Source: a virus | IMG/VR virus record: IMGVR_UViG_3300021437_000033 | Span: 1 to 43,814 of that record | DNA: 43,814 nt | Reading direction: 5' to 3' (one strand) | Shown here: in pieces, positions 24,938 to 32,578 of the stretch | Layout: every line of letters begins with the position of its first letter | How positions within the stretch are numbered: position 1 is the stretch's first letter | Program-made: the position numbers and the translations under genes | Notes under the pieces: generated by a model | Database searches by the model: none | The model's input: the letters and a program-made list of their open reading frames with translations, nothing else | Told to the model about the DNA's origin: nothing

Positions 24938-25624
24938 TCATATCCTGAGTGATGGGCCTGCTGTCGGAGATTCCCAGCCTGGAACTACGCTTTCCTGGAT
25001 AAAAAACGCCATTGACATCGCATCCCAATCCACTGCTCCGGTGCAGGTGAAGTTGATGGCAGTAGCGCCGGTTGCGCTGAGGTCGTATTCGGCATCGTTG
25101 GCGCTAACGGCTGAAATCCCGCCTTGCGCCTGTGTCCATGGAGCGCCCACTCCGCTTGTAGTCCCGCTGGTAGAGGCAGTGGCATAGAGCAAGGAGTTGG
25201 CGTTCGTTGGGGTGAGGCTGGGAGTATTCGGATTGCTGCTGCCGGTTCCATTGTTCTTGGCATCCTTGTCGAATACCGCCGAGCCGCCTGTTATCGAAAA
25301 CTCTTCCGCCCAAATGTCCGCAACGGTGATTGTTCCCACGGAAAAAGTAGCCGTAATGGTTGCAGTTGCATTCGCGGGCGCTGAGAGCAGATAGGCCATC
25401 CACGCCGACCCAGCAGTTGCATCTCGTGTAGCTTCCGGCGAGCTCGCTGTGATTGTGTACGAGTTGTTATTGCTGTCCTTGACCGTGCCCAGCGTCAGCC
25501 CTTGAAAACCGCCAATCGCGCAGGCAACAAGGTTCCCGGCCGTAGGGGCGGCAGCGAGGGTCACGGCTACCGTGGTCCCGCTGATCGCGCTTCCGATGTT
25601 GCCTTGAACGTGAGTGAAGGCCAT
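24938..25624 (-). CDS. Beta-sandwich virion protein, 228 aa
   Basis: Reads like a lectin/jelly-roll domain: TVAVTLAAAPTAGNLVACAI, SNNNSYTITASSPE, WMAYLLSAPANATATITATF, FTCTGAVDWDAMSMAFFIQE. Probably a capsid-surface or adhesive decoration. One domain over the whole length; no signal peptide. Confidence 0.6.
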   Translation of the reverse strand: MAFTHVQGNIGSAISGTTVAVTLAAAPTAGNLVACAIGGFQGLTLGTVKDSNNNSYTITASSPEATRDATAGSAWMAYLLSAPANATATITATFSVGTITVADIWAEEFSITGGSAVFDKDAKNNGTGSSNPNTPSLTPTNANSLLYATASTSGTTSGVGAPWTQAQGGISAVSANDAEYDLSATGATAINFTCTGAVDWDAMSMAFFIQESVVPGWESPTAGPSLRI

Positions 25625-26083
25625 CTATGCTATGCGAATCAGTCCATTTGTCGCGTCATTTGTCGGCATCGTGAGTGTCAGCGTTCCGGCCGTAATCGTC
25701 TGCGCGCCAAACGTATGCACGCTCAAGGCTAGCTTCGACGCCGAAGTATCGTTGTAAATCAGAACCGCGTCGAACGCCGTTGCCAGCGTTACGTTGGTAT
25801 AGACAATCGAAGCGGAAGGCGTGAAGAATGCTGTCGTGCCGCTCGTGGATGGGCCAGTGGCCGTTGTGACAGCAACGCCCCCGGCAGTGTAGTTCGTTCC
25901 TGAAACTTCGCCAGTAACGCTATAGACTGTGTCGCCTGCGCCGCGTGTGGCCGTGGTCAGATACAGAGCCGCTTTGTAGGCATCTTTTGTCGTCGCGGCG
26001 CGTATGACGCTCGTTCCAAATGCGTGCAGGCCGTTCATTAGATCGGCCTTCGCCTGGGTACAAAAGGCTTGTGTATTCGCCAT
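25625..26083 (-). CDS. Virion structural protein, 152 aa
   Basis: An N-terminal helical segment (MANTQAFCTQAKADLMNGLH) followed by beta-rich repeats of Thr/Ala/Ser ending ITAGTLTLTMPTNDATNGLI. This layout is frequent in phage structural blocks, and its exact role is unknown. One base separates it from the 228-aa gene. Confidence 0.6.
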   Translation of the reverse strand: MANTQAFCTQAKADLMNGLHAFGTSVIRAATTKDAYKAALYLTTATRGAGDTVYSVTGEVSGTNYTAGGVAVTTATGPSTSGTTAFFTPSASIVYTNVTLATAFDAVLIYNDTSASKLALSVHTFGAQTITAGTLTLTMPTNDATNGLIRIA

Positions 26084-26084
26084 G

Positions 26085-26276
26085 CTATTCTCCTAGTTTC
26101 GCTGCTTCACCGAAGGCGCAGACAGGTTTCTTGAGCGTGATGTGCGCGCTCCGATGGATAAGCTCGCCGTCGAGCCAGTATTCCACCCAAGTTGTGTGCT
26201 CGTTCTCATTGTCTACTTTGCCCTCTCTCTTTTCGAGCAAGGCTTCGTCCATCTCGCCATGGGTAGTCGTAATCAT
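26085..26276 (-). CDS. Hypothetical late protein, 63 aa
   Basis: Acidic start (HGEMDEALLEKREGKVDNEN), then a beta-hairpin-like WVEYWLDGELIHRSAHITLK. Unknown. One base gap to the next structural gene. Confidence 0.5.
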   Translation of the reverse strand: MITTTHGEMDEALLEKREGKVDNENEHTTWVEYWLDGELIHRSAHITLKKPVCAFGEAAKLGE

Positions 26277-26293
26277 TTCCTTCTATGAGGTTC

Positions 26294-26590
26294 TCAAAAC
26301 AATGGCTTGCGCTTGAAGTATGCCCAAGCAATCGCAAAATCCTGGTCGGAGCGGCGAAGGCGCTTCTTCCCTCTCCAAACAGCCGCAAGAATCTCACGCG
26401 CTTCTTCCATGCGCCTGTCGCCATCGGGAATTTGCCCACACCGTGGGCAGAACTTCAGGACAGGGTCAATTCCACTGGCATGTTGCAATTCCCGAGTCTT
26501 GATAACCGTCAACACCGCTTCATCTGCCAGCCGCCAGACTGGACTATTCAGCAGTCGCAGGAACCGCCATACAAGCCGTAGCCAACTCAT
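26294..26590 (-). CDS. Basic helical protein with CPRC motif, 98 aa
   Basis: Begins MSWLRLVWRFLRLLNSPVWR. Contains a CPRC pair (FCPRCGQIPDG, residues 48-58) and a basic C-terminal helix (AVWRGKKRLRRSDQDFAIAW). I chose the ATG overlapping the upstream stop (ATGA, 26587-26590). Function unknown. Confidence 0.55.
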   Translation of the reverse strand: MSWLRLVWRFLRLLNSPVWRLADEAVLTVIKTRELQHASGIDPVLKFCPRCGQIPDGDRRMEEAREILAAVWRGKKRLRRSDQDFAIAWAYFKRKPLF

Positions 26591-26901
26591 GCTGAGTTCA
26601 CGTCCAACTCTGAAATGAAGAGGACGCCCGTGCCGCTTGCCACAATGCCCGCTAAAAAAACATTCGTCGCGTCCGTGGCGTGCAGCGCGTCTATCCCGGC
26701 CTTGAGTGGATGGCTGGAAATTGTTGCGGTGATTCCGGCAGTGGTGCCATACACGAAAAAGCAGTCCACGCTCGACCAAAGACGGTATGTCTTGTACTCA
26801 ATTAATTGCGTGTTTGCACTCACCACACCAAGGTTCAGAATGGTCGGCTGACCGACGTAGCGTCCTACTTGTACTCCGTGTCCCGCAGCGTCAGACCGCA
26901 T
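26587..26901 (-). CDS. Small beta-rich virion protein, 104 aa
   Basis: Beta strands throughout (TQLIEYKTYRLWSSVDCFFVYGTT, ATNVFLAGIVASGTGVLFIS). Composition matches neighbouring decoration-type proteins. Coupled by ATGA to the 98-aa gene. Confidence 0.55.
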   Translation of the reverse strand: MRSDAAGHGVQVGRYVGQPTILNLGVVSANTQLIEYKTYRLWSSVDCFFVYGTTAGITATISSHPLKAGIDALHATDATNVFLAGIVASGTGVLFISELDVNSA

Positions 26902-27229
26902 AAGGGAAAGGAACTTGCAAGCTTTGGATAGTTCCTAGAAGCAACCCATCTTTCATAAAGTGGATTTCATCTTTGGGAAGGTCTCTATTGGCATTTGGCC
27001 TGCGTCCAAGCCAGTAGTCACGCTGCCTTTGTACTTGCTCTGGTGCATATGCGCTTAGCCCAAGAAGGTAAGCCAATTCTTCCCAAGCGCAGACTTGAGC
27101 AGGGTGCGCTTCGATTTCGGTAGCATCCCAATACAAGTCTAGCGCAGTACGATAAGCGCGGAGTGTTAGAGCACTTCCGGCCATCTCGAATGCTGGACGA
27201 AGAGATTGGCTCATCGTATTAGTTGACAA
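26891..27229 (-). CDS. Hypothetical late protein, 112 aa
   Basis: Helical and rich in Trp/Tyr (RTALDLYWDATEIEAHPAQV, EQVQRQRDYWLGRR). No known family. It overlaps both neighbours by about 11 bases. May be a head-completion or packaging accessory protein; inference from position near terminase. Confidence 0.5.
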   Translation of the reverse strand: MSTNTMSQSLRPAFEMAGSALTLRAYRTALDLYWDATEIEAHPAQVCAWEELAYLLGLSAYAPEQVQRQRDYWLGRRPNANRDLPKDEIHFMKDGLLLGTIQSLQVPFPYAV

Positions 27230-27587
27230 CCGCGATGAAGAACACGCTCGTTCCAGTAAGCGTCTTGACGTTCAGGCGATACAGCGCGCCGGGATACACT
27301 GGCTGCGTGGCTTTCTGGTTTCCATTGGCCGCGAAGTCAAGCCCTGCCTGCCAGACGTTGAACGTTGTCCCGCCGTCCAAGCTGATCTCAATGTCCACGG
27401 TGAGCACAGTGATGGCTGTCTTGATAGCTTGGATGTCCAGAGAGAAGTCACCGCCCGCAGGCTTTGCCAATGCTCCAAACTGAAAGCTGTTCGCCGTGCC
27501 TGTCGCCGTGACCGTGCCAGTAATTTGGACAGGGATGCCAGCCTCAAGTGCTGCTGTCCCGCCCGCTGCCGAGAGTACTAGTGCCAT
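27219..27587 (-). CDS. Beta-rich virion protein, 122 aa
   Basis: A compact beta sandwich pattern (IPVQITGTVTATGTANSFQF, LTVDIEISLDGGTTFNVWQ, GALYRLNVKTLTGTSVFFIA). Suits a small capsid decoration protein. It overlaps the terminase gene by 10 bases. Confidence 0.55.
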   Translation of the reverse strand: MALVLSAAGGTAALEAGIPVQITGTVTATGTANSFQFGALAKPAGGDFSLDIQAIKTAITVLTVDIEISLDGGTTFNVWQAGLDFAANGNQKATQPVYPGALYRLNVKTLTGTSVFFIAVVN

Positions 27588-29017
27588 TGTTGCCTCCGCC
27601 TTCCAGTGAAATAGATGGGATGGCCGTGCTTGCGCTCTTGCGCGGCGATGACCTGGTACTGAATCGCTCGCATGGACAAGTCTTCTGAAGCTACCTCAGC
27701 CAGCTTTTGCTCGATGCGCACCGCCACGGGAATTGTTCCTACCGGCATGTGGCTCTTCAGACCGTATCGCGCCGAGTCGCAAGCATCGTCGGAATCCATC
27801 TTGAGGCAGTCTTCCAGCTTCTTAGGGTCGCGGGTCAGGATGGGCAGAGTCTCGATCAGTTGCGTGCAACTATCGGAGATAAGCCACAAGTCGCTCTGCA
27901 AGAGGCCGTAGAGCAGTTGCCAGCCACCCACCCGGTCGTTATCCGCTGGGGAACACTCGACTCCCAACTCAGGTACAAGCACTGAGTTAAGCTGAATGGC
28001 AATCGTTTCTTCGCTCGTTCGCTGAGCAAAAGCATCAGGCGATAAGTAGATGGCGAGAATCTTTTCCGGCTGTCCATTTGAGTCAACGCATCTCTCCGCG
28101 ATGGCTTGGCCTAGCATTCGAGGCGTGAGCTTGTTCTGGACAAACTCCCGGTAAGTGATGACTTGGCCGTTTTGAGCAGTGGTGTGCCAGTGGACGGCTG
28201 AAGGATGCTCAAAGCCCCAATCCACGGATACCCACTTCGGCCACCAAGGCTGTGGCTTGACTGTCTCCGCCCTGGTCGTATGCCGCGAGACACTGAAGAT
28301 GTCGAAGTACTGGCCCGCGAAAACGTTCCAGTCGCCATGTAGAAACGCTTGTCTAAGATGGGTAGGCAAGCTCTCCAGCGTCCTGCGATACTCAGCGTCA
28401 TTGGCGTAGATCGGATTATCCGCCAGAGTGGCTTTGATGAACGCATAGTCGTTTGGCTGGTAGAGTTCTGGCCGCTCAAAGCCCGCAGGCGCTCTCTTGT
28501 CAATCCACAATGCTTTGACCCAGGCGTGGCCGATGTTGCCAGGATTGGTGGCACCCGCCATGCAAGGATGCGTCCTAGGAATTGGGCAGCGATTGCGGGT
28601 GGTCAAGAACTGCCACATCTTCAGCGTGAACAATGTCAATTCATCTATGCCGATGAACAGAAACTCCGCACCTTGGTATTGGTAAACGTCGTTTTCATTC
28701 TGGCAGTAGCCGAAGCGCAGAATGCTTTTGTTTGGGAAGTTGGCGATATGGCTGGACTCGTTGTACTTTACGCCCATATCCCGCCAAGGAACGTCTTGCC
28801 GCCATTCCTTGAGCAAACTCATCTCAAGTTCAGGGAAAGTACGGCGAAGCAACAGTACGTCTGCCCCAGGAGTCTCTAACGCCTGCATCACCCCTTCCCA
28901 CAGTAGCGCCTTTGTCTTTCCTGGTCCTGCCGCTCCGCCAAACAGCCGATACTTTGCAGGATTGCCGTGGAATTCGTTTTGTCTCGGGAAAGGAGTGTAC
29001 GTCTTGACTTCGATCAA
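27578..29017 (-). CDS. Terminase large subunit
   Basis: 479 aa. Walker A GGAAGPGKT (27-35), adenine or coupling motifs RRTFPELEMS (58-67), Walker B plus catalytic Glu LFIGIDEL (120-127), and ATNPGN coupling motif (156-161). RNase-H-like nuclease residues: SVDWGF (D266) and MDSDDACDSARYGL (D410/D411/D414). It drives ATP-dependent DNA packaging into the prohead and cuts the concatemer. It overlaps the small subunit by 4 bases. The packaging mode cannot be read from the sequence. Confidence 0.92.
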   Translation of the reverse strand: MIEVKTYTPFPRQNEFHGNPAKYRLFGGAAGPGKTKALLWEGVMQALETPGADVLLLRRTFPELEMSLLKEWRQDVPWRDMGVKYNESSHIANFPNKSILRFGYCQNENDVYQYQGAEFLFIGIDELTLFTLKMWQFLTTRNRCPIPRTHPCMAGATNPGNIGHAWVKALWIDKRAPAGFERPELYQPNDYAFIKATLADNPIYANDAEYRRTLESLPTHLRQAFLHGDWNVFAGQYFDIFSVSRHTTRAETVKPQPWWPKWVSVDWGFEHPSAVHWHTTAQNGQVITYREFVQNKLTPRMLGQAIAERCVDSNGQPEKILAIYLSPDAFAQRTSEETIAIQLNSVLVPELGVECSPADNDRVGGWQLLYGLLQSDLWLISDSCTQLIETLPILTRDPKKLEDCLKMDSDDACDSARYGLKSHMPVGTIPVAVRIEQKLAEVASEDLSMRAIQYQVIAAQERKHGHPIYFTGRRRQQWH

Positions 29018-29310
29018 CTCGGAAAGTCTCCGCGCCTAGCCGGCCGCTCGATTGCGCTCACAATCTGAATCTGCAACGCGCCACCATTGAGGCCGCTAAT
29101 CTCCTGCCGTGGCTGTCCATAGCGGTATTCCAGAAGTCGTAAGAGAACTCTCGCTTCCACGCCTGCATCGAGCGGCTTGTGGAGCAGGTTGACTAGCTTC
29201 TCTATCGGGTCAACTTGCTTGAAAACCGCATCGAGAAGAACCTGAACATCCTGCTGTGACTTGTTCGGAGTGCCCTTCTTCCTGCCGCCTGTTTTGATGC
29301 CTTTTGCCAT
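29014..29310 (-). CDS. Terminase small subunit (putative)
   Basis: 98 aa. GGRKKGTPNKSQQDVQVLLD (8-27) is a basic start seen in phage small terminases and DUF5681-type proteins. The rest is helical with LVNLLHKPLDAGVEARVLL and a disordered tail. The ATGA overlap with TerL strongly supports a partner role: recognising phage DNA and loading the motor. Confidence 0.75.
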   Translation of the reverse strand: MAKGIKTGGRKKGTPNKSQQDVQVLLDAVFKQVDPIEKLVNLLHKPLDAGVEARVLLRLLEYRYGQPRQEISGLNGGALQIQIVSAIERPARRGDFPS

Positions 29311-29384
29311 CTACCGTTTCTCTACCTTAGATAATGCGAGTCCTGGTACTTCACTGAGGTACGCCATGACTCTGCCGCCCCGCC

Positions 29385-29609
29385 TTACCAAAGCCCGCTC
29401 ATGTCACTACCTGGCCGCCGACCCTTCTCGATGTTCACAAAAATGGGCCATTGATTGAACTGGATTCTTGCTCTGTGACCCCAGAACTTGCTGTGTGAGC
29501 CGTTGTTATTCACCCAGTGAATTGTTTGGCCGTAAACGGGCTGACAGTCTCGCAATAGCTTAACCGCTCGACGCACCATTTCCTTAGAAAGTTTTGGCTC
29601 ATCGCTCAT
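29385..29609 (-). CDS. Hypothetical protein, 74 aa
   Basis: Begins MSDEPKLSKEMVRRAVKLLR and ends GRRPGSDMSGLW; the middle is beta (FWGHRARIQFNQWPIFVNIE). ATG 29609 overlaps the stop of the secreted protein gene (ATGA). Unknown role at the start of the late operon. A 74-bp gap to TerS follows and holds no clear signal. Confidence 0.55.
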   Translation of the reverse strand: MSDEPKLSKEMVRRAVKLLRDCQPVYGQTIHWVNNNGSHSKFWGHRARIQFNQWPIFVNIEKGRRPGSDMSGLW

Positions 29610-30118
29610 GGGATCACCTGTATAGCTGAAACAGGATGCAATTCGAGCCAGCGGGCATGATTCGTATCCTGGACCCAGCTTCCGCTCATCCGCACATGGC
29701 TGCCGACTGGCGGGACGACGATATGGCTTTTGTAGCCCTTGCACGTCTGAATTGCATCCTTTTGGCTGACTTTGAAGAGGCAAACGACCTCGAAGACCAG
29801 ATTCCCGCCTTCGTCGCTTTTATTGCCTGCGTTGATGAATTGCTCTTGCCCCCTATCGAGCTTGAGCCATCCGTGAGAGTCACCATCGCTTTCGTGTCGA
29901 AGTCCGTCTTTCCGCTTGCCGTGCGTCGCGTCCACGATGGTGCCGATCACGGTGACACAAATCTCTTTCACAATGAGCCGCTCGGGGTGGTATACATGCC
30001 GCCAAAGGGTGTCATTGCACGGCTTCGCTCGAGCAGGTCCAGCCGCGAGAGCCAGGCTAAGCGCCGTGATAGCCCAGATGGCCCATCTCCTCGAATGCCC
30101 TCTCGCGGCGGATGTCAT
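29606..30118 (-). CDS. Secreted protein with signal peptide, possible OB-fold, 170 aa
   Basis: From ATG 30118: an Arg-rich start, then hydrophobic AIWAITALSLALAAGPARA and a likely cleavage before KPCND. The mature part has alternating strands (ICVTVIGTIVDATHGKRKDG, DGDSHGWLKLD, SHVRMSGSWVQDTNHARWLE) and two Cys. The pattern, closing with HARWLELHPV, recalls small OB-fold exported proteins. It is a probable moron acting in the periplasm, for example as an exclusion factor. An alternative start at 30154 would lengthen the N-terminus by 12 residues. Confidence 0.6.
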   Translation of the reverse strand: MTSAARGHSRRWAIWAITALSLALAAGPARAKPCNDTLWRHVYHPERLIVKEICVTVIGTIVDATHGKRKDGLRHESDGDSHGWLKLDRGQEQFINAGNKSDEGGNLVFEVVCLFKVSQKDAIQTCKGYKSHIVVPPVGSHVRMSGSWVQDTNHARWLELHPVSAIQVIP

Positions 30119-30435
30119 GCCACACCTGCTAATGCGCCCCGCCGAACTTGCCACATGGGAATGCCGTCAGAAGGGAAAATATCCCATACATCATAAAAAT
30201 GGCTGTTGTTCATGCCTCGCGGCTTAACGAGTTCCGGCTTTAGATAAAGCTGGACGCCCATGTGAGCTTCATTGACCCAGAACCCATCACCTTGCTGAAC
30301 GATGGAAAATGCGCGGCTGTTTGTGGTTCGATAGGAAGAATTGCCGTTCGGAAGAATGACTTCTACGTTGCGTCTGGGGATGGCAGTAGCGTCCTGAATT
30401 ACTAGTCGCCTGTGTGCTCCGGCGTCGAGCTTCAC
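30115..30435 (-). CDS. Hypothetical protein, first gene of the late operon, 106 aa
   Basis: A GTG start about 55-60 nt downstream of a strong promoter, without a clear ribosome site. Sequence: basic start, then beta strands (RRNVEVILPNGNSSYRTTNS, GVQLYLKPELVKPR) and PSDGIPMWQVRRGA. Not recognised. The frame stays open upstream to 30540, so the leader could be translated from a non-standard start. Confidence 0.5.
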   Translation of the reverse strand: MKLDAGAHRRLVIQDATAIPRRNVEVILPNGNSSYRTTNSRAFSIVQQGDGFWVNEAHMGVQLYLKPELVKPRGMNNSHFYDVWDIFPSDGIPMWQVRRGALAGVA

Positions 30436-30495
30436 AGGGCGAACTGTAGGTGAGGCGCAGCCCGCCCTGGCTATCGGGAAGTACTCTGCGATGGA

Positions 30496-30524
30496 AACAT
30501 AAGCGACTGGCTGGGGCGTGTCAA
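30496..30524 (-). promoter_or_regulatory. Strong sigma70-type late promoter
   Basis: Minus strand: -35 TTGACA (30524-30519), 17-bp spacer, -10 TATGTT (30501-30496). It is near consensus and faces the 29-kb late block. The -35 overlaps the stop codon of the upstream frame at 30521. No other strong promoter was noticed inside the late block. Confidence 0.75.
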
Positions 30525-30757
30525 GGCTTTGCTGAAGAAACTATAACGCTCTTTTTCGGTCGCCCGCCAAGTTTGCCGTTCTCACGCGAGGCAGCAGCCT
30601 TAGCAGGAGATTTGACCTTGCCGCCGAGCTTGCCGAGCTGAAAAGCATTGAAATTCACTTTGACATAAGGGACATTCAAATGGGCCGTGAGTTCAGCGTT
30701 CCACCGCTCTCCGTCGAAAGAATACTCACGGATGACCGAATCCCTGCGCTTGGCTTG
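30521..30757 (-). pseudogene. GGRPKK-type phage protein lacking a normal start
   Basis: The frame after the stop at 30758 reads EYSFDGERWNAELTAHLNVP, then LGKLGGKVKSPAKAAASREN and GKLGGRPKK. This GGK-x-SPAKAAASREN-GGRPKK pattern is common in phage proteins. The coding look is strong, but there is no ATG or GTG; the first TTG lies in the middle. CAGGGA precedes an ATC at the proper distance. Either the 5' end was lost when the neighbouring island arrived, or a rare start is used. About 78 codons. Confidence 0.5.
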
Positions 30758-30776
30758 TCAAGTAAAAAGTGAAGGT

Positions 30777-30938
30777 CTATCTAAGATTGGTAGTACTGGT
30801 ACTTTTGGTGATCCTCTGTGCCGTTGTCCGGCTCACGTGGTAACGATAGGCTAATTGCCCGCAACTTAGCCCTTGCTTGCGCTTTTGGCGCATCTCCTGC
30901 CGCTGCTGCTCACTCAGCTTTTTTCGTCGGTCCACCAT
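30777..30938 (-). CDS. Small HTH DNA-binding protein, divergent to the transposase operon
   Basis: 53 aa, MVDRRKKLSEQQRQEMRQKR then KQGLSCGQLAYRYHVSRTTA QRITKS: a resolvase/homeodomain-like HTH (residues about 23-45) with very basic flanks. AAAGG lies 6 bp before the ATG. It points away from the plus-strand transposase operon, and the shared intergenic region contains palindromes, so it is the obvious candidate to bind them and repress both promoters. Confidence 0.65.
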   Translation of the reverse strand: MVDRRKKLSEQQRQEMRQKRKQGLSCGQLAYRYHVSRTTAQRITKSTSTTNLR

Positions 30939-30967
30939 GCCCCGCCTTTGCCGCCTGCTCCCGCAAC

Positions 30968-31001
30968 ATTTTAGGGACTTATATACCTGACTCCCTAAAA
31001 T
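30968..31001. promoter_or_regulatory. Palindromic operator in the divergent promoter region
   Basis: Perfect 10-bp inverted arms ATTTTAGGGA / TCCCTAAAAT surround the core. Inside (30974-30995) is a 22-bp imperfect palindrome GGGA-C-TTATATAC...A-C-TCCC. A half copy, GGGAGTTATATAC, overlaps the plus promoter at 31020-31032. A second full copy is at 32571-32592. No T-run follows, so this is not a terminator. Confidence 0.7.
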
Positions 31002-31006
31002 AGTGC

Positions 31007-31035
31007 TTGACAACGGTGAGGGAGTTATATACAAT
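31007..31035 (+). promoter_or_regulatory. Promoter of the plus-strand transposase operon
   Basis: TTGACA (31007-31012), 17-bp spacer, TACAAT (31030-31035). The half operator GGGAGTTATATAC (31020-31032) covers the spacer and start of the -10, so a bound protein should block RNA polymerase. The transcript would start near 31042, 17 bases before the first ATG. Confidence 0.75.
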
Positions 31036-31058
31036 GGAGTCAGAAAGTGAGGTTCCCA

Positions 31059-31295
31059 ATGATTAGCTTTTGGAAAGGCAGTTACGATTACAAGAGGGCG
31101 CTTGAATACGATTTCACTCCTATCGAGTCCACTCAAGTGCCCGGCTCTTTCTTCCGCTGCAAATGTAATCAATGCGGAAAGGTCTACAACATCAATCAGC
31201 GAATGAGAATTTGGCAACACAATTGGAAACACAAAAACGAAGATGCTGAGAGGGCGGGAACGTCGAATGTACCTCTCGGCATCATGGGGTTCTAA
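31059..31295 (+). CDS. Small Cys/His (zinc-finger-like) protein, 78 aa
   Basis: ATG 31059 has GAGG 7 bp upstream. MISFWKGSYDYKRALEYDFT is followed by FFRCKCNQCGKVYNINQRMR IWQHNWKHK (about 34-62), a CxCxxC...HxxxH arrangement like a C2H2 finger, then a Gly-rich end. First gene of the transposase operon; probably DNA-binding. Not a known IS1595 accessory to my knowledge. Confidence 0.65.
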   Translation: MISFWKGSYDYKRALEYDFTPIESTQVPGSFFRCKCNQCGKVYNINQRMRIWQHNWKHKNEDAERAGTSNVPLGIMGF

Positions 31296-31296
31296 A

Positions 31297-31551
31297 ATGG
31301 CAACCCTTACAACTAACCACATAGCAGCACAAGAAAGAAAACGATTGAAACGATTGAAGGTCAACGTGCAAGGGAAAATCGTGGTTGAGGAGCACGGCAT
31401 GTATGACTGGCTTGTGATGTTCCCAAGTGGCCGCATAGAACGCTTCCGCAACAAATCCGAGGTGGAAAGAGTCGCCAAGCAGTATTTCGCCAGACGGGCC
31501 AAAAAGGCGGCAATCAATGCAGGATTGATTGAATGGAGAGATAAACGATGA
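31297..31551 (+). CDS. Small basic protein, 84 aa
   Basis: Begins MATLTTNHIAAQERKRLKRL, with a beta hairpin (VQGKIVVEEHGMYDWLVMFP SGR) and a basic helix ending GLIEWRDKR. It starts 1 bp after the upstream stop and overlaps the transposase by ATGA. A DNA-binding or transposition helper role is inferred from coupling only. Confidence 0.6.
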   Translation: MATLTTNHIAAQERKRLKRLKVNVQGKIVVEEHGMYDWLVMFPSGRIERFRNKSEVERVAKQYFARRAKKAAINAGLIEWRDKR

Positions 31552-32465
31552 GCCGTTCGACAATCAGCACCTTCAAACTCTTCGAGATGTTTCCTGACGA
31601 AGGCAGCGCGAGAACCTATCTGGAATCGCGGCTCTGGCCGAACGGCGTCACCTGCCCGGAGTGCAAGAGCATGGAGCGAATCACCGTCCGCAAAGACGGC
31701 TACTATCGCTGCAATCCCTGCAAATTGGACTTCACTGTCCGAACTGGGACCATTTTCGAGCGGTCGCACGTTCCGCTCCATAAGTGGCTCTATGCGATGT
31801 ACCTGCTCGTTACAGCTCGCAAAGGCATTTCTTCGATGCAACTGGCGAAGGAAATCGGTATCACTCAGAAATCCGCGTGGTTCGTTCTTCACCGTCTCCG
31901 CGAAGCGTGCGGCAAGGACTTGGACAAACTGCGCGGCACCGTCGAGATCGACGAGACTTTCATCGGCGGTTTGGAAATCAACAAGCACGAAGCCGATAAA
32001 CAGAATCTCGGACGCGGCTCGGTTGGCAAGACTCCCGTACTCGGAATGCGGGAGCGCGGCGGTCGCACAAAGGCAATGCCTCTCAAGACCGTGAGCATGG
32101 AAGAAATCCAGAACGCGATTCACCGCAACGTCGAAGTCGGCTCGACTCTCTTCACTGATGAGCACGGAGCGTACAACGACTTGGACGGCCTGTTCTTCCG
32201 GCAAGAGTGGGTCAACCATTCTGCGGGTGAGTACGTTCGCGGAGTCGCCAGGACGAACAGCATTGAGAGCGTGTGGGCCGTCCTCAAGCGCGGACTGCAC
32301 GGCGTCTACCACCAAGTCAGCAAGAAGCATCTCGCCCGCTACGTTGCCGAGTTCACATTCCGGCTGAATCAAGGGAATGTTGCTCGCCACACGCTCAAGC
32401 GGCTCGATTCGTTCGTGGACGCGGTTGTGGGGAAGCGACTCACTTACGAAAGGCTCACCGCATGA
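31548..32465 (+). CDS. IS1595 (ISXO2-like) family transposase
   Basis: 305 aa, full length. N-terminal zinc ribbon C36-x2-C39...C55-x2-C58; winged HTH (about 92-120, SSMQLAKEIGITQKSAWFVL). DDE/N-type catalytic core: VEIDETFIGG (D135), LFTDEHGAY (D204) and RTNSIESVWAVLKRG (N237/E240), then GVYH. No residue appears lost. Unlike a free IS it is embedded in a four-gene operon with ATGA couplings to both neighbours. It may move this island, serve phage integration, or be domesticated. Confidence 0.9.
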   Translation: MSRSTISTFKLFEMFPDEGSARTYLESRLWPNGVTCPECKSMERITVRKDGYYRCNPCKLDFTVRTGTIFERSHVPLHKWLYAMYLLVTARKGISSMQLAKEIGITQKSAWFVLHRLREACGKDLDKLRGTVEIDETFIGGLEINKHEADKQNLGRGSVGKTPVLGMRERGGRTKAMPLKTVSMEEIQNAIHRNVEVGSTLFTDEHGAYNDLDGLFFRQEWVNHSAGEYVRGVARTNSIESVWAVLKRGLHGVYHQVSKKHLARYVAEFTFRLNQGNVARHTLKRLDSFVDAVVGKRLTYERLTA

Positions 32466-32578
32466 ACCGCGAACTCCTAGACCGAGTGACTGACCATGTG
32501 CTCGCATACCGTCCTAAGCCGAAGTCAAGGGCCGCGAAAAAGCGTGCCCGGAAGAAACGAAAAAAGAAAAGGGACTAA
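32462..32578 (+). CDS. Lys/Arg-rich peptide, 38 aa
   Basis: Reads MNRELLDRVTDHVLAYRPKP then a tail of Lys and Arg ending RKKRKKKRD. The ATG overlaps the transposase stop (ATGA). An amphipathic helix plus polybasic tail suggests nucleic-acid binding. Its stop overlaps the convergent PAPS-reductase-like gene's stop. Confidence 0.6.
   Translation: MNRELLDRVTDHVLAYRPKPKSRAAKKRARKKRKKKRD

Noticed and set aside
29636-30196. Plus-strand 186-aa frame opposite the secreted protein gene
   Set aside because: Shadow of the minus-strand gene. The signal peptide and overlaps favour the minus strand.
30783-30802. AGTACTGGTACT as another operator of the AGTACTAG type
   Set aside because: It lies within the HTH coding end and differs from the motif; likely chance.
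30939-32507. Long minus-strand open frame opposite the transposase
   Set aside because: It mirrors the codons of the transposase. Only its last 53 codons (the HTH protein) have independent support.
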